From the NCBI GenBank assembly GCA_007753675.1, contig CP036432.1, positions 9,891,381 through 9,955,380 on the forward strand: DNA of 64,000 nt, in the 5' to 3' direction. The notes under the pieces were generated by a model. The model did no database searches, was not told where the DNA came from, and saw only the letters and a list, made by a program, of their open reading frames with translations. Source of the stretch: Stieleria magnilauensis. Lineage in GTDB: Bacteria > Planctomycetota > Planctomycetia > Pirellulales > Pirellulaceae. Both the position numbers and the translations under genes were made by a program. Of this stretch, positions 36,601-45,026 are shown piece by piece; positions within the stretch are counted from its first letter, which is position 1, and each line of letters begins with the position of its first letter.

Positions 36601-38751
36601 CCAGCAACGCCCACCGTCGCTCAACCAGTGCGCCCACGTCGGCAATTTCGTATCGCCCGGCTTGAGCATTCGGCTGCCAAAGAACACCCCGTCTTGAAAC
36701 GGCATCCAGAATCCTGGAGGCGAATACCAGTAACCGCCGTCGAGTTTTTTGACGTCACCGGGGTCGCTGAGCCAACAGATCTTGCCTTCGTAGTTGGAAG
36801 TATCCCGGAAGACCACTGCGGTGTCGTTTCCGACCGGCAGAACCGCCTGGGGCTCGGTGGACTTGGTGAACGTAAACTCCGCGCGGACCCGGTGACCGGC
36901 GGGGCCGAATTCATCGATCTTTCCATCGCGGGCGAAAATCAACGTGGGAAACGATTCATAAAACGAATCGTTTCGTCGCCGGCTCTTGATCACCGGCAAC
37001 CGACTCTCGTCGTCGGCCTCATCGAGCGGTTGCCAACCGTATTCATCCAAAATGCCGCCGACCAACGTGCGTCGAAGCGTGCCGACCAGATCCAGTTTCC
37101 TCAGTCGCTTCAGAACGACGGGAAACCGCTCGAGCGTGCTGCGTCCGATGGCCGAACGAATTTGATTCAACGTGACTTCGAAATCCGCCAGCCCGCCGCT
37201 TTCCAAAATCGACAGCTTGTGATCCAAAAATTCCCACCAGATGTCTTTGAGCGCATCGTGCCCGGCGGCGGCTTGATCGAATCGACGCCCGCCGTGTCCG
37301 TACTGGTCACCATACCGCCGCGAGGATTGGTCGCGGCAGATCAGGTTTGGAATCATGTTGCGCACCCGCGATGCGAAACGTTCATCGTCCAAAACATGAA
37401 CGAGTGATGAGTTGCGGCGGGGATGGTCGACATCGGACTGCATCCAACCGCCGAACCCGATCCCGGTCCCTTGGGGAATGTCGGCCAACGGGATTTCCAA
37501 ATCCAAACAGGCTTCGATGACATCGACGTCGGCCGGCACGGACGCCCAGCCTTGTGACTTGCCTAACTGCAACGGGATCGCGTCTTGACGGAGCGCCGCG
37601 GCGGCCGATTCAAGCAAGTCGAAAAAGCGTTTCGGCGGAGGGGTGCTTGCCAACGAAAGTCGGCCGAACCAGCCCGCTCGTCCGCCGGGGATTTCGACGT
37701 CGGCAGGAAACTTGTCCGCTGGCAACGCGAGCAACCGCAGCACGTTCCACTTTTCAAGTTGATCGATCCATTTCCAAGCCGTGGACTCGGAGTAGTAGTT
37801 GGATTCGCAATTGGTATGAACCAGTAACCAAACGCCGAAGGAATCGGATTGCTTGACCAGCTGTGCGATCCGCTTGCTGACCGAGGACCAAAATTGCTGG
37901 GGGGCCCGCGACATCGACGGCGCGGAAATGATCTCCTTCAACAACCGATCGATTTCCGCATCGGGATCCTTGCCCGCCAGCTTTGCCAGCCGAATCAAAT
38001 CTTTGGCCGCACCGGCCATCGGCGGCATGCCACCGAGCGTCCGCCGCACGAGCAAGTCGCGAAACGTTTCAAAAGCTTCCTCCGGTTCGAATTGATTCTC
38101 CAAGTCTTTGGTGTATTCGCCGAGTGCTTTCCCGGACAAGCAACCGCTGAGGGCGAATTCCAATACGGCATCACGTCGTCGTTCGCGATCGACGTCGAGC
38201 GCGTGGACACGTTCGGCTTCGAGTGCTTTGCCGAGTCCGCGTCCGGCGTACGTCTGGTTGCCGAGTTCTTTGAAGATTCTGGCGGCCTCTTCCCAGAACG
38301 GCGGCAGAAAATGTCGGACCGATCGATTCAATTCCTCGGCCATTTCGGAGAACGCGTCCCAGGCGTGGCCGGGTTTCGACTTCGCCTTGCGGGCCGCGGC
38401 TTTGATCCGTTTGACCAACACCAACGCGTCCTTGGCGTTTTCCGGATGCGTGATCAAAGCCCAGCTGGCGAACCCCAGCGCCCGTCGACCTTGAATCGCC
38501 AGCGGTTTGCTTTCGCCAGCCGATTGAAGCCCCAGAAACTCCATCGCCAAGTCTTCGGCCGGTCCCAGACGTTCGGCGCCCAGACGCACGATTTTTCGGT
38601 CACCGAGCACCTGGCCGGTGTAGGTTCGCGCGACGACTTTTTCGGAGCTTTTGGGGTCGACCTTGGACTTGATCGGCAACATGCCGCCGGCGACCAACTG
38701 AGCCTCCAGAGCTTTCTTTGATTTGCCGGGTTTCTTCGTCGCAACACTCAT
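33616..38751 (-). CDS. giant cluster protein of unknown function, 1711 residues
   Basis: The ATG at 38751 is chosen because GGAGG lies seven bases upstream and it overlaps the stop of the preceding gene as ATGA; the frame to 38970 adds spurious sequence from that gene. After a Lys-rich start (MSVATKKPGKSKKALE), the first ~480 residues are helical, possibly HEAT-like. The middle (about 540-850) is rich in Trp/Tyr/Gly beta strands and may be propeller-like. The final ~850 residues are mixed helical. No signal peptide or catalytic motif was found. It might replace the N-terminal part of MolR-type proteins, whose C-terminal DUF4132-like part appears to be encoded by the preceding gene. I cannot name a family. 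Confidence 0.75.
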   Translation of the reverse strand: MSVATKKPGKSKKALEAQLVAGGMLPIKSKVDPKSSEKVVARTYTGQVLGDRKIVRLGAERLGPAEDLAMEFLGLQSAGESKPLAIQGRRALGFASWALITHPENAKDALVLVKRIKAAARKAKSKPGHAWDAFSEMAEELNRSVRHFLPPFWEEAARIFKELGNQTYAGRGLGKALEAERVHALDVDRERRRDAVLEFALSGCLSGKALGEYTKDLENQFEPEEAFETFRDLLVRRTLGGMPPMAGAAKDLIRLAKLAGKDPDAEIDRLLKEIISAPSMSRAPQQFWSSVSKRIAQLVKQSDSFGVWLLVHTNCESNYYSESTAWKWIDQLEKWNVLRLLALPADKFPADVEIPGGRAGWFGRLSLASTPPPKRFFDLLESAAAALRQDAIPLQLGKSQGWASVPADVDVIEACLDLEIPLADIPQGTGIGFGGWMQSDVDHPRRNSSLVHVLDDERFASRVRNMIPNLICRDQSSRRYGDQYGHGGRRFDQAAAGHDALKDIWWEFLDHKLSILESGGLADFEVTLNQIRSAIGRSTLERFPVVLKRLRKLDLVGTLRRTLVGGILDEYGWQPLDEADDESRLPVIKSRRRNDSFYESFPTLIFARDGKIDEFGPAGHRVRAEFTFTKSTEPQAVLPVGNDTAVVFRDTSNYEGKICWLSDPGDVKKLDGGYWYSPPGFWMPFQDGVFFGSRMLKPGDTKLPTWAHWLSDGGRCWIQKTDPTQYHYHADSGEMIGTTSLVELDPVSGKKIRESVPDWFEKDLSSSNTVHWQHCFLMPAPDGMDASPLGIADGMLGWSVLTTRDGSAIGRGIDGRTCTLEKDPHGFEDARIPLAIMDKPESKHHWIITADGLVIDSETGIGIALMQERSNRYHLGQPMHLSYRFFHHYTVRSKQASAKLRKISVKQCKLFLDAGKAQHQALRKKKEEAETDPDRNAVAEAVAKWLPDAPPRLQKGLGKIISIMAAEQASLGGFLDRITEPPKEKETPTEANEKPEFAPSAAGVADLIYTWPGSDRPGIYRYGASNASKAHIEVATNFLETGNQQKIPGGNPDWVSAIDDPCSAAWKWFWTQSTVGADTEATENAPAKSRFEDSLGLQGLAYLAKRGILDWKGKFVYYIAKGFSEADAKLDKNKPYAPARDKAVAFTDGKHRYLAYSYGGYGTEEIHVLEYIESGTPKPPEPYSILETIEVKRTWGSKQVNQFVEAVRKLETLPLVDAELLADAAGQLGASPVQVGLAWMADLRTNRYGQEKLTKELRSHYGWKLNEIKAAISGLDGEALPMSLMSTGLLDDPAGAIGDGKNEAFARMVAAWKKRRESSVTLPPEAAAPLEHVGFGYPRLDRKAFLGLLSDPQGSKVLERRKTTFQYSSQSKRHQQHILDATYTPEPPLDLQKVLPQLLDAVGWINYATPFGDPARRKIPELIQATRAWLDDPSTTLPFGATYTAKNWYGDNQVDVEATVDQFSKLIAPCQRKKDGHYEFDGGLIVGALYPPVCRLHFRTSKLHTTDDIAMLAAAGKITFHYEGDGSGMLEFARFVLELRSDVADELMAANLGSDLPDGSWEQDPRVSVPELVAQVAKDQDVSDHAATLYLQILALPDPTSKNIQGWNGWKPAEYKKAAAELVDKELVVSAKRSRAGRDIFLPGGWEPLKLPNLPVETWKLSMYGHDGTDRLRGGNAALLVCKRPVPSQFQFAYNRVTEGDAPRYEETLGG

Positions 38752-39644
38752 TGGTCTTCCTCCGTGGCATCGACTTTGCGTTTGGCGTAGATCTCCGAGG
38801 CCATGCGAACGCCTTCGCTGAACGTGACCGGACCGATCGAATTGATTTTCTGCGGCTGCTGACTCTCGTCGACGAACACCAATCCGCCTGTCCATGTTGG
38901 TGATTCGGGGTATTCGTCCCCGATGAAATACCGAGCCTCGATCAGGGCGTTGCTTTCCCAGATCCGGCACGTCGCGTAGCCTCCGCGAACGGGATAGCCC
39001 AAGCGGCGACAGTGGGACGTGGCGAAATTCAATTGTTCGAAGTGGCCACCGGAAAAATCATTGATGGACGTCAGATCCAGCTGCTCTTGAGTCGGTTGAT
39101 GAATCGGGCGATAGAGCTGGTCGATCGCTTGTCGGATGCCCAGGTCCCCGGCCAACTCACGCAATTCTTCCAAGTCACCGATCAGGATCGGGTGCGGCAC
39201 GCCGAACGAATCGGTTTTGATCCACTGGGTTTCGCCGTCCAGATCGATGACGCCCAGTCCGCGTTTCGCGTCGACGTCTTTCAGCAGCCCGGCGTTTTCG
39301 AGATCGAAGGCTCCACCGGCAGCGACGGGCACGACCACCATGTTTTCGATGCAGTCTCGCCAAGCCGAATCCGCCCAGATTTCCGTCACCACGGCGCGTG
39401 GGATCGACAGCGATCGCAACATCCAGCGCTCGACGGTGTGCAGACATTCCAGCTCGTGTTCGGCCAGCCAATCGGCCAGAGCGAGCAACGACTCGGCCGT
39501 TTCCGTTTCTTTGAGCCACTTGGGGACCGACGCGAGTGATTTGCCTTTGGGATTTTGACAAACCAGTTTTCCCGCCCGAAGCCCCAACTTGTAATCTCGC
39601 TCGGCATCCACCCAAGCGTCTTCCTGTTGGACCGTTGACACCAT
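38748..39644 (-). CDS. DUF4132-like (MolR C-terminal-like) protein
   Basis: The start at 39644 (MVSTVQQEDAW) follows GGAGGG at five bases; two earlier in-frame starts lack this. The product is 298 residues. The stretch ELAGDLGIRQAIDQLYRPIH, then PTQEQLDL, SGGHFEQ and LGYPVRGGYA, resembles the conserved core of DUF4132 domains, where a Q-x-x-QLYR-type motif is followed by a hydrophobic beta region. This domain forms the C-terminal part of MolR/YehI-type proteins, which accompany YehL-type ATPases in enterobacteria. Here it is the first gene of the block and is translationally coupled to the 1711-residue protein. The assignment is from motif memory and should be confirmed by profile search. Confidence 0.6.
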   Translation of the reverse strand: MVSTVQQEDAWVDAERDYKLGLRAGKLVCQNPKGKSLASVPKWLKETETAESLLALADWLAEHELECLHTVERWMLRSLSIPRAVVTEIWADSAWRDCIENMVVVPVAAGGAFDLENAGLLKDVDAKRGLGVIDLDGETQWIKTDSFGVPHPILIGDLEELRELAGDLGIRQAIDQLYRPIHQPTQEQLDLTSINDFSGGHFEQLNFATSHCRRLGYPVRGGYATCRIWESNALIEARYFIGDEYPESPTWTGGLVFVDESQQPQKINSIGPVTFSEGVRMASEIYAKRKVDATEEDQ

Positions 39645-39766
39645 CTCTTCCCTCCGCTGCATCCAAACCCCGCCCCATTTGTCTGACGTCACGCCGCCGG
39701 GGGATATTGTGCCACATCGGCGACAGGATTTGTTGCGTGGTCGCGCATCGCGTCAGCAGAAGTTGA

Positions 39767-39832
39767 TAGCGGAACGGCGCGAGCCGTCCGGTGTCAGCAT
39801 TGAAAGACCGGAGGGCTCGCGCCCTACCGCTA
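39767..39832. repeat. palindromic repeat, family A
   Basis: TAGCGGAACGGCGCGAGCC at the left pairs with GGCTCGCGCCCTACCGCTA at the right, arms about 26 bp, loop about 14 nt. Nearly identical to the copies at 25.1 and 44.6 kb. It lies upstream of the DUF4132-like gene, about 65 bp from the end of the DUF1501 gene. Confidence 0.8.
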
Positions 39833-39896
39833 ACAAAAGACACTCCGTTTGTCATAGCTGCGGTCACACGGACGCTGACTTAAAACCGAGAATCGG

Positions 39897-41138
39897 TCAC
39901 GACTTCGCAAACAGCGGCAGGGTTTCATAGTGACCGCGGAGGACTTGGTCGGGGTCGGTCCCGAGCCAGTCCTTCAACACTGATGCGTAGACGCTGCGGA
40001 AGTCGACGCTGTGTTTCAAGTCGCCTTGTTCCAGATCGTCCAGACGCGGCGGATCGCCGATCAACCCCGCGTTCAGCCCGCCGCCGCATAGAAACATCGG
40101 CCCGGCCGCGCCGTGATCGGTTCCCGCGCTGGCATTCTCAGCCACCCGTCGACCGAATTCGCTGAACGTCATCACACAGACGCGATCGCTGTGATCCCGA
40201 GCCTTCATGTCACCCAGAAACGCCGAAACCGCATCACTCCACTGACGCAGCAAAATGGCATGCGTGTCGCCTTGCTGGGCGTGCGTGTCGAAGCCGTCCA
40301 GTTGCAAGTAATAAACCCGTGTCCTCATCCCGGCGCTGATCAGTTGAGCCACCAACCGCAATTGCTCTCCCAGTTGCGACTGGGGATAGTCGATGTCGCT
40401 CTGATAGTCCTGGGCCGCCGCGGTGACGCGTTGGCTGGCGGAGATCGCGCCTTGGGTGCTGGACTGCAAAAAGCCCAGCAAGTCGTCATCAGACTGCTCG
40501 ATTGCAGGTGTCAGCGGCGTATTGAGCAGCCGACGCAACGCCGCCGAATCCGAACCGCGCAGCTGAAATGCTTCGAGTTGTTTCACCGTCGGCACACGGA
40601 TCGTTTCCGAGGCGAGCGCGAAGGGTTGTTGCTGCTGACCAAGATGCAAGGCGGGCACATCACCGCCGTCGGCGCCGGTGAATTGTTCCAGGGCGCGTCC
40701 GATCCAGCCATCGGTGCGAGGCTGACCCTTGCGGACACAGCTGTGCCAAATATCCATCGATTCGAAATGGGACCGATTGGGGTTCTCATAGCCGACGCCT
40801 TGGACCACGGCGACCTGTCCGTCTTCGAGCAAGTCCTTCATCCCACGCAGCGACGGATGAAAACCGACATGGTCATCGATCGCCAGTACCTCGGATCGGG
40901 GCACGGCCAACGTCGTTCGAGCGGCACGGTAGGCGTCGTCGGCGTAAGGGATCACCGTGTTCAGCCCGTCGTTGCCGCCGGTGAGCTGGACGACGACCAG
41001 AATCCGATCTTCGTCGGAGCTCGCCGACTCCGCCGCTTGCAAAAAGCAGTTCGGCAGCGACGACCCGATCCCGATCGCCAGCGCACCGCCCCCGGAAGCG
41101 TGAAGGAAACGACGTCGATTGGTGGGCTGATGAAACAT
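39897..41138 (-). CDS. DUF1501 family secreted protein
   Basis: 413 residues. The N-terminus NRRRFLHASGGGALAIG is a twin-arginine type signal, followed by conserved DUF1501 features: DRILVVVQLTGGNDGLNTVIPY, VGFHPSLRGM and GVGYENPNRSHFESMDIWH. These place it in the alkaline phosphatase-like DUF1501 family. The C-terminal AGTDHGAAGPMFLCGG and VDFRSVYASVLKDWLG are also typical. It follows the DUF1800 gene by 14 bp; the pair is a hallmark operon of planctomycetes. The biochemical role is unknown, and the export route is probably Tat. Confidence 0.93.
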   Translation of the reverse strand: MFHQPTNRRRFLHASGGGALAIGIGSSLPNCFLQAAESASSDEDRILVVVQLTGGNDGLNTVIPYADDAYRAARTTLAVPRSEVLAIDDHVGFHPSLRGMKDLLEDGQVAVVQGVGYENPNRSHFESMDIWHSCVRKGQPRTDGWIGRALEQFTGADGGDVPALHLGQQQQPFALASETIRVPTVKQLEAFQLRGSDSAALRRLLNTPLTPAIEQSDDDLLGFLQSSTQGAISASQRVTAAAQDYQSDIDYPQSQLGEQLRLVAQLISAGMRTRVYYLQLDGFDTHAQQGDTHAILLRQWSDAVSAFLGDMKARDHSDRVCVMTFSEFGRRVAENASAGTDHGAAGPMFLCGGGLNAGLIGDPPRLDDLEQGDLKHSVDFRSVYASVLKDWLGTDPDQVLRGHYETLPLFAKS

Positions 41139-41152
41139 CGAAATGACCGTTT

Positions 41153-42520
41153 TCAGGCGAGTTGAAATTCGGGGAGTGAGCAGACGGCGTGAAGCAGTCG
41201 GCGATACGTCTTTTCGTGATCCTTGCCGAGCGAATCAAATTGCGACGTCAGCTGTCGACGGGTCGCCGGGTTGATCGGCACCGCCATCAGACAGCGTTCA
41301 AAATGGTCGATCGCATGATCGACGTCGTGGATGCCATGGTCGGCCAAAGACTGCGTCAGCGACTGCCCCTCAAATTTTGTGTCTTCATTGGACAGAATCG
41401 CTTCGAACAAGTTGGCCCGCCCGAGCACGGTCGACGAATTGATCCAGGCCCGGCCTCCGTCCCAGCCTTTGACATTGGGCGGATAGAACAAGCCTTGGCC
41501 GATATCGCGTAACCCACGTGCGACCAGCTGGCTGTTGGTCGTTCCATTCAAACCGCGCAACATCCCGACCACCAGTTCGACCGGCGACTTGATTTTCCTG
41601 GCACGGGCGTGTGACGAATAGAACAAATTGCTCGAGAGCATCTGCTTGAGCACCGGAGCGATCTGCAGGTTGTTCTCGCGCATCGTCGTCGCCGGGATCT
41701 CAATCAGATCGTCGGTCAGCTCCAGTTCATCGGCGAGGAAGTACCGCGCGAGTTTCCGGCAGATGAAACGCGGCATGTCGTCACGTCCGACGACGATTGC
41801 GACGGCCTGCTCGCCGTCAAACGCGCCGCGTTGCCCCAGAATCGACTTCTCGCCGGCATCGTGTTGATAACGGTTCTTGCGAAATCGATCGCGACGGATT
41901 TCCCAACCGGTGAAACAACGTGCCAGTTCGACGACGTCGGTTTCGCTGTAATGCCCTTCCCCGAGACAAAACAATTCCATCAGCTCGCGGGCGAAGTTTT
42001 CGTTGGGATGCGACTTTCGATTCGACGTTGAATCCAAATAGATCAACATCGCCGGGTCCTTGGCGATCGCTTGGGTCAACGCTTGAAAGTCACCGAGGGC
42101 GTGTCGACGCAGCAGCTGATTTTGCCGCCACATCATCGCCGCATCCTTGACCTTGTCGGCGCCGGTGGCGAAATGGCCATGCCAGAACAGTGTTGTTTTT
42201 TCCAGCAACTGAGCCGGCGTGAACAGCAACCGATAAACCCAAGCGGCCGACAACTTCATCGGATCGCCGCCCGCCAACAGGGTTTGGGCGAGCGAATCCG
42301 CGACGGCGCGAAAGTCGGACGTTTCCAGATTAATCGCGATCAATTCGTCCACCACGTCATGGGGACTTTTGGCAACCGCTTCGTCCAACAGTTGCAGGTC
42401 GGCACCAAAGCCGGCGCGACGATACAGGTGCGCCGCCAGCGAGCGATCCCAGGGCTGGGTGTCGCTCGGCGTAAAGGGTTGCCAGGCCCAGCCGGGATCG
42501 ATTTTTGTGTCGACAGCCAT
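41153..42520 (-). CDS. DUF1800 family protein
   Basis: 455 residues with DUF1800 landmarks: AAHLYRRAGFGADLQLLDEAV near the start, KTTLFWHGHFATGADKV, NFARELMELFCLGEGHYSETDV and YPPNVKGWDGGRAWINSSTV. These proteins are mostly encoded directly upstream of DUF1501 genes, as here (14-bp gap), and probably act with them outside the cytoplasm. No clear signal peptide is visible in this copy. The start (ATG 42520, MAVDTKIDP) has no strong Shine-Dalgarno. Confidence 0.92.
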   Translation of the reverse strand: MAVDTKIDPGWAWQPFTPSDTQPWDRSLAAHLYRRAGFGADLQLLDEAVAKSPHDVVDELIAINLETSDFRAVADSLAQTLLAGGDPMKLSAAWVYRLLFTPAQLLEKTTLFWHGHFATGADKVKDAAMMWRQNQLLRRHALGDFQALTQAIAKDPAMLIYLDSTSNRKSHPNENFARELMELFCLGEGHYSETDVVELARCFTGWEIRRDRFRKNRYQHDAGEKSILGQRGAFDGEQAVAIVVGRDDMPRFICRKLARYFLADELELTDDLIEIPATTMRENNLQIAPVLKQMLSSNLFYSSHARARKIKSPVELVVGMLRGLNGTTNSQLVARGLRDIGQGLFYPPNVKGWDGGRAWINSSTVLGRANLFEAILSNEDTKFEGQSLTQSLADHGIHDVDHAIDHFERCLMAVPINPATRRQLTSQFDSLGKDHEKTYRRLLHAVCSLPEFQLA

Positions 42521-42542
42521 GCTATGTCGGTGGTGATTGAGG

Positions 42543-42637
42543 GGGTAAGAAAATTTTGGAGGTAAGAAAATTAGGTTGGTGATCGTTCATTGAAGCGTCC
42601 CTTCTTCCATTTCCCTACCTCCAAAATCTTCCTACCC
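42543..42637. repeat. palindromic repeat, family B
   Basis: The left arm GGGTAAGAAAATTTTGGAGG... and the right arm ...CCTACCTCCAAAATCTTCCT form an inverted repeat of about 28 bp with a loop of about 38 bp. The arms match those of the copy at 33.3 kb. It lies between the DUF1800 gene and the exported protein gene (both minus strand). Confidence 0.8.
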
Positions 42638-42652
42638 AAACTCCTGCTTCGG

Positions 42653-44431
42653 CTACTTCGATTGCAGTTGCACTTCTGTCGTCAATTTCAATTGGCCGTC
42701 GTCCACGTCCAACTCCACCGTCACATCCTTGAACAGCGCAAGGATGTCGAACAGGACATCGATTTCGGCGTTGGCCTGATCCGGACCGTGCCCTTTCTCC
42801 AACATGTTTTGCGCGACGAGCTGCTGCTTGTTGTCACGAAGGGTATCGGCCAACGCGTCGGCATTGAGAACCGCAACGGTATTGGGCTGCTTCACCTTCG
42901 ATTCCGATGGCGCGGATAACCCAATGAGTGTGCGTGCCAGCTGGGTGCTGCTGGAGACGATCATCCGTTCGCCGGCAAAGGCGAGGGTGGGCGAAAAGTT
43001 GTAGTTGATCGGCACGGCAGCCAATGGGTCTTCCTCGCGCGGCGGGACGTAGGTGGCGGTGAGCAGGGTTGCCGAATCGGTTTGCTCGAAGTCCTGATCC
43101 AATTGGGGCTGCCCTTGCATCGCGCCGACCACGTTGATGAACCCGACGAGGTTCTGGAACACTCGGCGAAATTCCCGTGTGGTTTCTTCCGGGGTCCGCA
43201 TCGTGAACTGCATCGCAAAGGCGGGCAACTTGATCGCCGGTTGTGGTGACGCGGCATCAAAGGATTGTCGCTGGACGACCAACTGGATCCCGGGCCGCAA
43301 CGACCCCAAAATGTCTTCACCGAAATCGCGGTTGGAGAAGAACGTGGTCAGGTTCGTGTCCGCCTGGGCAAGATCTTCGTTCGCCTTGTCCGTCATCAGG
43401 TCCGGTGCGCGCAACCACATTTGCGAGAGGTCGCGGTGGGTGCTGATCGCCAAAAGCTGATGGGGAACTTGGAGCAGCGGTGGTGCCGACGCGGCCGAGT
43501 CTTCGCCAAAAAAGTACTCGCGGCCGGTCTCCCATTCGCTCTGGTGGGGAGTCGCCAGGGTCAGCCGGACGCCGGAAGGATCGATATCCAACGTCGCGAC
43601 GGCCGAAGGCGTGTGGGCCAGGTTGGCGACGATCCCGCCGAACAGCGCTTCGGCGGCGACGTTCTCGGTCTTGCCGGCGTACAGTTTTGGCGCGACCCCG
43701 GCGTCGCGAATGGTTTCCACATCGACATAGGCTTTCATCGACGCGTCGCCGGCACCGGCCATCGCCGCCGTAAACGAATCGGACGCGGCGAGTGAATGCT
43801 TGTCGCCATCAAGATAACGATCGATGATCGATTTCCCCAACTCGGGTTTGTTGGTCATCAGGAACCAGTGGTCGACCAGCGCCAGCTTGATGTTGTCGTT
43901 GAGCGCGTAGGCGGTGAAGCCTCGATAATCGGCTTGACGGGCGATGCCAAAGTTCCCTTGGCCGAGTTGCGACAGGGCCAGGACGACGCCGCGAAAACGT
44001 TCCAGCTGTTCGCGGCTGGAGGACTGGATGAGCAGCGCGGCACCTTGAGTCGGGGCGTCGAACGCCAGGTGAATCCCGCCGTCGGTCAACACAGTGAGGG
44101 CTTCATCCCAAGGACGCCCCATGCCGCCCTCGAACGCCGCGATTCCGTCACGCAGCGGTCGCACTTGATCCGAACTGCCGATCGCTCGGACGGCGGGCAT
44201 GTCTTGGATCGACTGACGGAGCGGGTGATCGGCGACCAGCTCGATGACGTCGCCCAGACGTGGCACTTCGACGTATGCGACGACGCTGGCGGGCAACAAT
44301 TCGGCCGCGGTTCGCCGATCGCCCTGTTTCGCATCTTCCGCCAAGGTGGGACTGGCCAAGAAGACCGACAACGCAAACACGGCGAGAGACCGATTCGAAC
44401 ACCGAAAGGGCGACAATGCTTGGACGGTCAT
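42653..44431 (-). CDS. exported protein of unknown function (DUF3352-like size and style)
   Basis: The start at 44431 is chosen because AGGA is eight bases upstream and a signal peptide begins there (MTVQALSPFRCSNRSLAVFA... ending SPTLAEDA); the longer frame to 44560 adds unrelated residues. The product is about 592 residues. The mature chain begins TAAELLPASVVAYVEVPRLGDVIELV, a pattern seen in planctomycete proteins that describe repeated alpha/beta units with LP-x-x-x-VAYV. No membrane segment other than the signal is evident. It may be periplasmic. Family assignment is tentative. Confidence 0.6.
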   Translation of the reverse strand: MTVQALSPFRCSNRSLAVFALSVFLASPTLAEDAKQGDRRTAAELLPASVVAYVEVPRLGDVIELVADHPLRQSIQDMPAVRAIGSSDQVRPLRDGIAAFEGGMGRPWDEALTVLTDGGIHLAFDAPTQGAALLIQSSSREQLERFRGVVLALSQLGQGNFGIARQADYRGFTAYALNDNIKLALVDHWFLMTNKPELGKSIIDRYLDGDKHSLAASDSFTAAMAGAGDASMKAYVDVETIRDAGVAPKLYAGKTENVAAEALFGGIVANLAHTPSAVATLDIDPSGVRLTLATPHQSEWETGREYFFGEDSAASAPPLLQVPHQLLAISTHRDLSQMWLRAPDLMTDKANEDLAQADTNLTTFFSNRDFGEDILGSLRPGIQLVVQRQSFDAASPQPAIKLPAFAMQFTMRTPEETTREFRRVFQNLVGFINVVGAMQGQPQLDQDFEQTDSATLLTATYVPPREEDPLAAVPINYNFSPTLAFAGERMIVSSSTQLARTLIGLSAPSESKVKQPNTVAVLNADALADTLRDNKQQLVAQNMLEKGHGPDQANAEIDVLFDILALFKDVTVELDVDDGQLKLTTEVQLQSK

Positions 44432-44830
44432 CGGACGATTCCTGGATGGCAAAAGAAAGAGGTGATCGATCAGCATATTCGGTGATTCGAGCGGCCAGAG
44501 AGAATCTTGCGTAACCGATTGTACCATTGCGACCGGGGCGCACTCCAACAGAGCAAACATGCCTGGTAACGCTGTGGAGTGTTTTTTAGCGGCATTGGGC
44601 CGTGAAGGTGTTAGCGGAACGGCGCGAGCGGCCTGTTTGACCTTGAAAGACCGGAGGGCTCGCGCCCTACCGCTAACAAAAGGCCCCCGTTTGCCGCCAA
44701 AGTAAGTGGCATTGGACCGCGTTTGTTTGACCCACCCGACAATTGATCAACCACCACTTAGAATGATCGTCGCCGCAGCACCGTTCCGCACCGCCAGCTT
44801 CAAGATGAATCCGGAGACAATGACCATTCC
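44432..44830. other. intergenic region with family A repeat
   Basis: About 400 bp with no supported gene. It contains a family A palindrome (44612-44675) and, nearer the left, the promoter of the exported protein gene. Short antisense frames have no recognisable features. Confidence 0.6.
44612..44675. repeat. palindromic repeat, family A
   Basis: TAGCGGAACGGCGCGAGC at the left is inverted at the right as GGCTCGCGCCCTACCGCTA, with a loop of about 14 nt. A further TAGCGGCATTGG half-site starts at 44587 and a related GTGGCATTGGACCG lies near 44705. Confidence 0.75.
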
Positions 44831-45026
44831 ATGAAAGTTGCCAAGAACGTCAGAAGCCTGTTTTCGAAGAAAACAGAACCCGCCGAAAAGTTCCTCCGCT
44901 CGCTGTCGATCACCGCCGACCAGCCCGGCCCCATCCTCTCGGACGCCAACGCGTTGCTCGATTTCCTGGACGGGCCACCGACCCCGACCGGCAATCAGAA
45001 CTTTGTGCTGCCGATGAAACTTCTCA
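44831..45026 (+). pseudogene. 5' fragment of a truncated gene
   Basis: The frame begins with ATG 44831 (MKVAKNVRSLFSKKTEP) and shows protein-like composition up to about NFVLPMKLLKSNS near 45026. After that the sequence runs antisense through the 3' end of the enolase gene and looks random to its stop at 45184. The hydrophobic pattern ILSDANALLDFLDGP ... FVLPMKLL recalls N-termini of winged-helix-type planctomycete proteins, but this is from memory. The break coincides with the enolase stop codon. It is probably a remnant left by recombination; a short functional ORF is possible but less likely. Confidence 0.4.

Noticed and set aside
33616-38970. Start of the giant cluster protein at 38970
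   Set aside because: The extra N-terminal residues come from the coding region of the overlapping gene in another frame; the ATG at 38751 has a strong Shine-Dalgarno and an ATGA overlap.
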